From Mortierella alpina (Eukaryota; Mortierellomycota; Mortierellomycetes; Mortierellales; Mortierellaceae), in NCBI GenBank assembly GCA_029449245.1, contig JANATF010000007.1, forward strand, positions 496,001 to 560,000: 64,000 nt of DNA. The letters run 5' to 3'. Below, piece after piece: positions 55,801 through 64,000 of this stretch. Numbering within the stretch: the stretch's first letter is position 1; every line of letters starts with the position of its first letter. The translations under genes were made by a program, and so were the position numbers. The notes under the pieces were generated by a model. The model saw nothing but the letters and a program-made list of their open reading frames with translations. It had not been told where the DNA came from and did not search any database.

Positions 55801-58139
55801 TGGTCTTCAGCCCCTCATTGGAGAGTAGAAATTTCTCCTCTTGATCCCGAATGCTCACCACAAAGCCCTAGATCCCGCCGAAGATTCCTTTTGGTTAGTC
55901 AAGGCATGATTAAGCGCCACGACGATGTGATGTCCAAAGGTCTTGACCATACTCACTTGGGAATATACAACCATAGACTTGTCATAGAATCCAGGGAATA
56001 CAGGGTTGAAGTGACCGTCAATGCGATGGATATTGCTTTCAGATGTGTCGTGAACAGAGGCAAACATCCAGGCGCCCTCCTTACTCTTGAAAACAACACC
56101 GCCAGGCCTAAATTCAACGTTTGCATCCCGGTTGACGTTCTCCGTGATAACTGCGAGAATAACACCAGATAGCGTGTCGTGGACTTGAAGTTTACCACGT
56201 GCCGAAACTGCCACCATAGAGCCATCGCGTGACAACGATGCGTGAATTCTGCCAGTGCCCTCTCCTACGACACCTTCTTCCCTGTTTCGGCGTCAAAGAT
56301 CCAAACTATTCCGTAATGGCTGTCGCGTCATGCAAAGTAAGACCCCTGGAAGCTGGGGCAGCATCTTGGCCATGTCTCGCGATTCAAGGTCAAGTGGTAG
56401 AGTGGAGTCCACTTGTCTCCCGCGCGATAGGCCGTAATTGAAAAGCTACTCCAGGCAAAGAAAAGTTCATCCTCGTCCTTCGAGTCTGAATCAACGAAAT
56501 GGAACGCACCGCCAATGAAATATCGTCAGCGTATTGTTGATTAATGGAGTGAACTTCCTGGAGCGGGTAAGGCGTGGTGGGTTCGTGGTCGATCGGTATA
56601 GCAAGGTCGCACTTGTACACGTGAATCGGCTTAGGTTTGGATCTGTCCGTAGAGAGCACGGCGACTTGCGATCCTGATCCTGATAAAGCGATTTTAACCA
56701 AATACTTTTCAGCGTCTGGTAATTTGAAGGACTCCGAGCACATGGCACGCTGAGGAAACGCGGCGTCGTAGCGGCGGACTGTGATCGAGCAATGTTTTGC
56801 AAATCCCAGATCTCCACATGGACATAACCATCACCACTGTAGACTGTGGCCGCATGTGTACCGGTCCTTGATACACACTTCTCCAAGATGTCGGAGTGGA
56901 TGGGATTTTTGCTTTGCGCAGCGAATATAACCGTATCTGGTCTGCGTTCTCCATACAAGACATGATCTATAGCGAATGTAGTTAAGCTTATTATTATGGT
57001 CGAAACATATACCGGTTGCTCCGCATGACATATGCATAATATGCATACCTTCATTGGCTGGGTAGAGTGGAATATCACTTGCCGCTTCAATGTAATGCAG
57101 CTCAAAGGTCCTTGGAACATCATTCGCTGCTTGCTGGTAGGAGCATATAGTAAGGTAAAAGTGTGTGATAGGGTTTGAGGATGCCGAGATTCCAACTCGC
57201 ATCCGCCAATGAATCCTCAGTCGCGCGAACTCAGTCTTGGCTATGATTTAATAGGCATAAGAAGCTGTCAACGACTGGATGCATTGCGAGTCCTTCCCCT
57301 GGCTATCACCACTTACGAAGCTGATGAATTTCACCACAAGCAATCTCTGTGGTATGACAGCCGTCGTTCTGAGAGCACCGCGATTCGAAGTTTCAGTAAG
57401 CTTTCAGGCAGGAAGGAATGAATTAGAAAATGCAAGTTACAAACAACATCACTTACTTGGACCTTGCGCACTCCGTTTCTGTCGCCAGGCGAGATCCTAA
57501 TACCCATCGATTGTAGAAAGTGTCCATCGAGAGCCTTCAGCGACACACACACCGTGATCCAATACCACCCAGGCACCAGGCTCTCCCGTGGTAAGCGTAT
57601 CTGGCACTCGCTGCTGGTGGTTATTGTCAGTGGTTTGACAGGCCTGCCTTGGTGTAGAAGGCCTGTATTAGCGACTGGACATCGCGAGCCAGAAGAAGCA
57701 TCGTTATATATGTCTACTTACGTTTCCGAATGCTTAAGGAACGATTTCCCTGGTTGCCTATGCTCCCGTGGGTACCATCGCTTGACTAAGGCAATCGGAT
57801 CGTTTGAGAACGAAGGTGTATCATTTTTGCAAGCGCATTCGTAATGAGTGGTTGTCATTTCATCAATTCACCTCTGCCCTCTGACCTCTCCTTACCGTTT
57901 GGCGCCTCCGTTGCTTTCATGGCTTCCCGCCACTTCAGTGACTCGCTACATATTTCATCGTCGTCGATATTGTCTTTGTCAGAATCATCGCCACCGCCCT
58001 TGCCCTCGTTTGCGCTTGTATGCTCGTTGATGCGAATAGGTTCTGGGCTTTCATCCTCATATTCGCTCTCGTCGAACTCAGAACTCCCGTCGGCGCCTTT
58101 GGCACCAGCGTGCGTGTTGGGAGTTTCGCCGTGCGGCAT
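52806..58139 (-). CDS. WD40 plus ion-transport (TRP-like) channel protein, many exons
   Basis: Starts at 58139 (MPHGETPNTHAGAKG), with an acidic N-terminus. Many short exons from 57.7 to 55.9 kb encode beta-propeller-like repeats (VLYGERRPDTVIFAAQ, DGYVHVEIWDLQ, GSGSQVAVLSTD, LSRDGSMVAVSARGKLQVHD). A long exon (55861-54371) holds a soluble helical region. Membrane segments follow in separate exons: WLVRFVFQCCFYSLVVIASL, GVFVAILAMAAAFLWLEIV, FLDILAFGLSMITSI and FFFIFAGGIFAFTFATLHLL. Then come a pore-like loop and the S6-like FYFFRLILMMNVLIALINKA typical of TRP channels. The C-terminus is a coiled coil (IEELKSQVETLQKQLSQQDE) ending at 52806. The architecture suits a cation channel; the stimulus and ion are unknown. 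Exact exon limits in the WD40 part are not resolved. Confidence 0.75.
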
Positions 58140-58875
58140 TATATACTATATGGTTATGGTTGAGTGAAGACGATGGAAATAGAAAGAATGCGATGAAAAA
58201 CAAAACAGGCGAAGTATCGATACACAGAAATCCATGGCGGAGTATGAGCACAGTGAGAAATGTGGCTACGACAGCAACGCGACGAGGGCGAAGACGGAGG
58301 TGTAAAGTTAATTAGATATGCAGCAATGTGCATCTCCCATCCTTCTAGTCTACCCCTATTGTCTTTTTTTTTTTTTTTTTTTTTCATGGCATGATATATT
58401 TTTAGCCAAGAGAAGGAAAAAGATGTTTGTGCGTTCTGTTTGCTTGCACGAACTGCATAGCAGGAAAAGTAGGCGGCATTTGTGCAACCAAGACGAAACG
58501 CTTTGCTGTAAAGCTTGCACCTCCTTAGATCTTTCAAACAAAAGGCCTTTGTTCTGCTGCTGTGGACTTTTCAATTCAGCAGCTTTCGAGGACAACAAGT
58601 CAGCCTGTGGGTATTGCGTTAAAGGAGTCCAAGAGCTGGCTAGTCATCACCATTAACAGGCATCTTACGATGGGGATCCATGCTGTATGCATGACTGCAC
58701 ATTCTAAGTCTCCCAAGCGCACAAGAGAGAAAATTGTAGAGAATTGTGATGCGCGCGTTCTCTCTCCCTTTCTGGCCTCTTTCACGCTCACATCCTCTCT
58801 TCTCTTCCAGTCTCATCTCCAGCCTTTACCCATTTTACTGAAGACTCAGCTTTTACACACCCTCTTGGTCCCTCG
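58140..58875. other. Intergenic, with a T22 run
   Basis: Upstream region of the channel gene, with a T run at 58363-58384. No gene recognised. Confidence 0.5.
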
Positions 58876-60036
58876 ATGGGGCATCAAGAGTTACTACCAA
58901 TATGAAGCTTGGTTGTCTGACAGGCTGAGCACCATCGAAATTTTAATCCTCATCAACAACGAGAACGACATCCCCATCGACCTTCTAAGCCTTACCTACA
59001 GCGCCATCACCCGTGCCACGAAATACGACATCGAGCACCCATTTTCAGCGACACCAAAGTTCAACGCCCTCCCCAGTGTAACGTACTGGGACCTACCAGG
59101 TTATAGGGAGCGTATCTCTTAAACTGGAGACCGCTTCTCTTTTTATCAAAGTTCATTGAGTGTATAGCGAGCCTGTGGCAGGACGTTTAAAGAAGAGTTC
59201 GGCCTCGGCACACAATAAAAACAACAATTCTTTGTCTCCTTGACTCTTCGATTCACCTATACTTTTCACCCAGGATCATCGCCAACGAAACTGACCGCAA
59301 CGGGGGGCCCTCTGCACGCGACATGATCGTTTTCCATGTCGATGGAGCTGACCGCAAAGAGAAGCAGCGAGCTCGCGGGATCCGAAGCGCGCGAGCTGCT
59401 AATGCAGCGAAAAGCCGCTAATAGCACCCTGCCTTTCATCAACTACACCATCAAGCCGCCCTCCAAGCCCAAGGAGGCCGGGTTCAAACACCAGGCGCTC
59501 AAGATATTCCGTTTCAATCCTAGCCACAAGACCTGGCTAACAACATCACCGACTACGCTGGGCGTCAGGGTGCACCAATGCGCTTTGAAGGTCACATCTG
59601 TATAGCCACGGCTCTGGCAACAGTGCGTCGGCGAACTCTGATTTCCAAATCTACACTGGCATTCTCACTGTCCTCCGTTCACTCGATCGCCAGTGCACGA
59701 CAGGGGCTCGGTACGACATGGACACTATTCGAAGTGACTGTAAGGTCACGCACCAAAAGAAGATGGTGCTTTGCGGTGTGATGAACGTAACGACTACGAC
59801 GATAACAGGGACTGGCGAGAAACCGCGCCATGATCGTCGGACCCATGATCGTCGGACCCAGCCCTATTCTGTTAAGCTCATTGCTGACAAAGTATCTGGC
59901 CGCAACAAGTGCACCCTTTACACTGTTTGCAGACTCGGTGCAGATATCCGGCACCTTAGATCAGACCCCGCTGGTCCGTCCTCCGGCCGCTGTTCAATCG
60001 AACCAAGCGTACGTGGACTTGTGCCAGCGGATCTGA
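58876..60036 (+). pseudogene. Third XPG-type nuclease paralogue, degraded
   Basis: XPG landmarks occur in order but in several frames. At 58876 an ATG carries one extra G before the GIKSYYQ text, where a family start would read M-G-I. Then comes IDLLSLTYSAITRA (compare copy 2 IDLMGTYFALIRA). At about 59327 is VFHVDGADRKEKQRARG (compare HVDG/HLDG...EK). At about 59555 GVRVHQC matches copy 2 GWRVHQC; a frameshift follows, then RFEGHICIAT in place of FEADPCIAR. Next, SKSTLAF stands where SGDSDLLAY is expected. At about 59791 RNDYDDN matches THNDYND. Near 60000 DQTPLVRPP...SNQAYVDL parallels TQTPIPAV...INQAVLQRLVDL. Frameshifts plus loss of catalytic acids make it a dead copy, closest to the minus-strand fusion. 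No Fanzor half is recognised after it. Confidence 0.7.
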
Positions 60037-61707
60037 GAATTCTGCGTTGCAAGCGTCCGGACGCGACGTTCAGCTTTCTCCAACGATCACTCCAGATCAC
60101 AAAAAGACCGTTTCTGACGACTACATGGGGACAAATTAGAGTCCGGACGCGCGCATCGCTGCTAGACTGATTGCTTATATCGATTACCACGACCATCAAG
60201 CCGAATCACCTCAAATGATCGTCTGGCGGGCGCATGCACCAGAGATGGAGGTTGTAGCTACCATCGTCTATAGTGCGCAATCTTAAAATGCAATTGTTGC
60301 AGGACGGTGGAGTCAGTGCTATTCTCGCCGCATGCACTGTGTTGAAACAAAAATCGTTTTTCACGCCGACACTCTTCACTTTACACCCTCGTCTTCCTTT
60401 TGCAGGTGTCCCATTGTCACGATTACAGATATCAACCAAAACTATTCTGCAATGTCCGTCACCGCAATGTCCGGCAACCATGGCCTTTACAACATGGGCA
60501 ACCGCTGGCTAATGCACTTTTGCAGTGTCTTTGCAACGTGCTCTTCACTGAGGAAGAACATCTGGAGCAGCTTCAGCATGAATTTCGTGCAAGGAAACTC
60601 TTTGAGTTCATAGAGAACCTGAAGAGTGATGGAACGCAAACCCTGAATCCTGATCCTCTTCTTGTTCAAGTCAAGTGCCGAGAAAAGAAGACAGCCTTGA
60701 AGATAAGAAATGGTTAATGGTTAATTTTCTGGTCCAGTATCTAGAAGGACCTCATTCTATAATACATTGAACGAACTCGTAATGTTTCTTGCCACTAGTG
60801 CGATTGTCGAGATTCCTTTCGATATGGATCGGGTTTGTCGTAAGAGTTAGGCAGGGGTGACAACTGGTTGCTGGCCAGGCGCCAAAAGTCGCAGCAGTGA
60901 TGTGTTGACTGACCATTCTTATCGACAAAGTCGTTGTGTTCGTCAAAGTGCCATCCTTGCTCCTCATACCATGCTTAGTCTTAACGTTCAAAGGAGGATG
61001 CGGTCTGTGCCATTGTGCTTATTACTTTATTGTGGGAAGGCGTCGAGTATCAGAGTAGGGTGTACAGTATCGGCATGAACACGAAAACAGTAACAGAAAG
61101 ATACAGGCAAGCAAGAGGGGCGTACTTTAAAGTTAAAGTATGAACCGAGCGAGCGACACAAATTTTCGCTTGGAGCGAAGATTCCGTTCTGCTCCCAGCG
61201 CTAGATCACTCTACCCTGCCCAACCATTCGCTCACGCTACATATCCTTCTTTGTTCTTTTTTTTTTTCTCTTCAGCCCTGTGCCCGCCGATGCAAGACAC
61301 AAGGATATGTGCAACGCAATGCAGCTTGTGGATGCGAATGCTGCTCCCGTCAGCGCTGCGGAATTTCACCAAGCGCGAAAGGATTTGACCCGAGGCGCCT
61401 CGCTGGCAGCCCGCTCGTTGAAGTTCGACGGTAACTTTATGAGATCGGGGGATACCCACGATCTTGAAAGTACCTACGTGAAAGACCTTGACTCGCAAGC
61501 CCGCCAGCATCCCACGCCCGAGCTGGGGTCTGTACCATGTTGGGCTTGCGACTGGCTGCGGCCTGGGCGATGACTGCTTGCCCGGTTGAGGCTGACTCAG
61601 ACGACATGGAGGTGGAGGTGGAGGTGGAACCGCCTACATGCAGTGTTCTTACTTTTGATTCGGAGACAGAAATGGGGGCGTAATGATTAATCGAAAAATC
61701 TATCTGG
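60037..61707. other. Region between the XPG relic and the inverted-repeat element
   Basis: A frame at 60400-60717 gives ALLQCLCNVLFTEEEHLEQL..., helical and protein-like but unassigned. At 61280-61573, after a T-rich tract with a TTCTCTTCAG acceptor, a frame reads ADARHKDMCNAMQLVDANAA then FHQARKDLTRGASLAARSL; it may be a stray exon. Neither can be tied to a family. Confidence 0.3.
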
Positions 61708-62126
61708 CGACCGCTAAAAAATACGTTACTTGGCGACCGTACTAACATATGAGCTTTAGTCAATCTGGCGACCGGACCTTGCCACCACCACAGTTTGGTG
61801 GAGGACCAAGGTGACGCAAGTGTCTGACACAACAAGGACAAACTTTTTTCAATCAGGTCATACTTGCAGTCAACCCATTCGTCATTCAGCGCGCCAGACG
61901 ATCGCGTCCTCTCGTATAATTGATAGAGCTCCTTTATAATCAAATGGCTGCCTCGTCTCTGGCATTGATATCCAGGGTTGTTGTTTTTACAGTCCTTCAT
62001 CCTTCGCAGTCCGCCGGTTGCTCTCCCACCTTCAACAACCCAAGCCCTGGCCCTTCGGTCGCCAAATTGCTTAAAGCTCATATAGGATCTAATACGGTCG
62101 CCAAGTGACGTATTTTTAATCGGTCG
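61708..62126. mobile_element. Non-autonomous element with ~75-bp imperfect inverted ends
   Basis: The left end (61708-61785) and the reverse complement of the right end (about 62050-62126) align. Shared blocks include TAAAAATACGT, ACTTGGCGACCGTA, ATATGAGCTTTA and TGGCGACCG, with a few indels. The unit TGGCGACCG appears twice in the left arm. The ~260-bp centre shows no convincing coding capacity. The right half matches 11930-12080 between the fusion genes. Clear target-site duplications were not found. Confidence 0.7.
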
Positions 62127-62540
62127 GGGAGAATAAAAGGACACTCGTGGTATTTAGGACCGACCGATAGAAGTCGATGACAAGCTGTGAAATTAGATGG
62201 TGCATACAGTGCTGGACATTGTTGCAAGATTTGCCATTTATTCACTTTGCATCTCGATCACTTCTTCTCATCAATGAACTAGCCAGCCACCTCATCTGTG
62301 CCATCATTTGCATCTCTGTGCGCAATCCCAGCTCATCTTCACTATTATCTGTCTCATTTAATCACTGACGTCCATTTTTCACAGTGTGAACTTCTGCTCT
62401 TCTGCTCTATGTAAAATGTCATTTTTATCCCAGCCACAGCCTTTTTTGACGCATCCTGACAGGTACGCGTCTGCTCTTTACCCTCCAACACTCATCGCTC
62501 ATCATCAACCTTGACAAGGAAAGCCTTTGCTTTAAACATC
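62127..62540. other. Spacer between two transposon relics
   Basis: No gene or repeat recognised. Confidence 0.4.
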
Positions 62541-62544
62541 GTCG

Positions 62545-63490
62545 ACAATGCAAGGCAGCAGCTTCATAACGGTAAATCATAGAGAGAGGTTGCCAGTAAT
62601 CTCAACATCTCCATCAGCTCAGCTGTAAAGATCAGGAAAGCGGGCCAGGAAAACATGCCGCCTCCAAAGATGGGGCGACCTGGGAAGATTACGAAGGAGA
62701 CTAGTAGGACCATGATGTTCTGCTAACGTCCAGGATGATCAACGGATGGTGCAATCAACAGATGGAGGGCAAGTTCATACGCGCACCGTGCGGCGTCATC
62801 TGGTAAATCTGAAGGCGTACGTCAAACAGAGGAAGCCTGCTATAACACTGAATCACAACGCTGAACGCTACGCATTTGCCAAAGCTCACTTTCATTGAGC
62901 CGTGGACGATTGGAAGGAAGTACGTAATGTTCTCAGATGAGATCACCATCAGTCGCATTGGGTCCTTCGGCAAGAAGTTTTGTTACAGCAACCACGAACA
63001 CAAGCGTCTAAAGCCTCAACAGGTCAAGGAAACCAAGCAGAGTGGTAATGGCAAAATTATGGTGTGGGGTTGCATGACCTACCACGTCGTAGGCGACGCT
63101 TCTTGGCTCTCAGGAAAGATTAGCACGGAAGCCTACATCGATGTCCTCAACGACTATGACCTCACCTCTCGTGGCTGGTACAGCATGGATCCGGAAACAT
63201 TCATCTTTCAACAGGACAACGTTAGTCTCCATACTGCACGCATAGTGCAGGCCTTCTTTGAGGACAAGAACATCACCGTTCTGGAGTGGCCAGCCAATTC
63301 ACCTGACCTCAGCCCTATCGAGCACCTATGGGCGTACCTGAAAAAGAGCTGGATAAATATACCCAGAGCCGCCAAAGACTTTGAACGAGCTCTGGGAACG
63401 AGTGCAGGATGATTAGACGAATATTCCTATCGACTATACCCACAAACGGTATGAGAGCATGCCCAGACGCATGGAGGTGGTGTGTGCAAT
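62545..63490 (+). pseudogene. Tc1/mariner-type transposase relic (DD34E)
   Basis: An N-terminal HTH region is readable (REVASNLNISISSAVKIRKA, then GRPGKITKETSR). The catalytic domain has the three acids in MFSDE, FIFQQD and DLSPIEHLW. Exactly 34 residues separate the second Asp from the Glu, the Tc1 signature DD34E. Lesions include a stop in AKAHFH (TGA where a Trp codon is usual), a frameshift just before MFSDE, stops near 62724 and a late frameshift before YESMPRRMEVV. The longest intact frame is 62876-63412. Terminal inverted repeats were not identified. It is inactive as it stands. Confidence 0.8.
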
Positions 63491-64000
63491 ACTTTGAATA
63501 GTCATAAATGCCGTGATATTAAAAACAACTACGAAACAACCACTAAAACAGCTGTAAAAACATCTAAGGCAACAGGTGTTTGTGCACTCGATATCAGACT
63601 CTGCTTTCTCTTCGCTGATTATTTTCTAGCAACTAAAGTTTATCCCGTAGAGCCGGCTGAGTCAACCGATTTGTGCACAACAGCCCGATGAAGATCAAAT
63701 GCGAACGTCGTAAAATCTTGATGACCTTTCACTTTATCGCTTATGTTATTTTTCTCAATCTACCGTGAAGCGCCTCTTCCCACTCTACGGCTGCTCTCTC
63801 CTTTTCCTTTTTACCACTACTCCCTTGTTAATCTTCATTACACGCCCCTTTTGCTCTTTATCATCAATCACCTGTTATACAGTAGTGCAAACCAAACAGG
63901 CGTTAGACCCCCGACGTGGTAGTAATAGCCGAGCACTGCACTGGTGCTTAGAAGGAACGGAAGAGATAATCGTAGTTGCTTACGGAACAAGGGGCTGAGT
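63491..64000. other. Window end, nothing recognised
   Basis: Short frames only; no repeat, RNA gene or conserved protein seen. Confidence 0.4.

Noticed and set aside
61437-62144. 235-codon minus-strand frame across the inverted-repeat element
   Set aside because: Its sequence is explained by the element arms and the opposite strand; it has no domain and runs through non-coding repeats.

Overview
The window looks like nuclear DNA from an early-diverging fungus, most likely a Mortierella-like member of Mucoromycota sensu lato. The reasons are protein-coding genes split by many short GT-AG introns, long homopolymer and microsatellite tracts, a WD40/TRP-type channel gene, a CHD7-class chromatin remodeller, and many degraded DNA transposons. 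The genus is an inference from gene content; nothing in the window fixes it. No CRISPR array, rRNA gene or convincing tRNA gene was seen.

Layout. 0-4.3 kb: a multi-exon Stb2/Stb6-like (Sin3-binding family) gene on +, then a 52-residue secreted cysteine-rich peptide. 4.8-6.6 kb: a broken coiled-coil fragment and a GCR1_C-domain gene on -. 7.8-16.6 kb: the most unusual part, two convergent genes. Each encodes an XPG/FEN1-type flap nuclease domain fused in one polypeptide to a Fanzor/TnpB-type RuvC nuclease with its C-terminal zinc finger. The + copy is an intact two-exon model of 1178 codons with every expected acidic residue of the XPG half. The - copy is diverged, has more introns and appears to carry one frameshift. 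A transposon-end-like sequence lies between their 3' ends and recurs at 61.7-62.1 kb, where it forms the arms of a short inverted-repeat element. 16.6-27.7 kb: a gene-poor stretch with a MITE, a truncated BED/hAT-type gene and a duplicated SWIM-finger relic. 27.8 kb: a second small secreted protein.

29.6-58.1 kb is a conserved housekeeping block, all on -: a CHD7-class remodeller, a 1490-residue coiled-coil protein, a heat-shock transcription factor (HSF), and a WD40 plus ion-transport channel. A 400-bp array of the hexamer GGTCAA sits upstream of the HSF start. 58.9-63.5 kb is a transposon graveyard: a third, dead XPG paralogue (closest to the - strand fusion), the 420-bp inverted-repeat element, and a Tc1/mariner relic with a DD34E triad.

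The genes are independent eukaryotic transcription units, so no operon logic applies. The only functional grouping visible is the XPG/Fanzor family with its possible non-autonomous elements. The RuvC half would be an RNA-guided DNA nuclease by family knowledge. The attached flap nuclease suggests that cutting and end or flap processing have been combined in one protein, which is inference.
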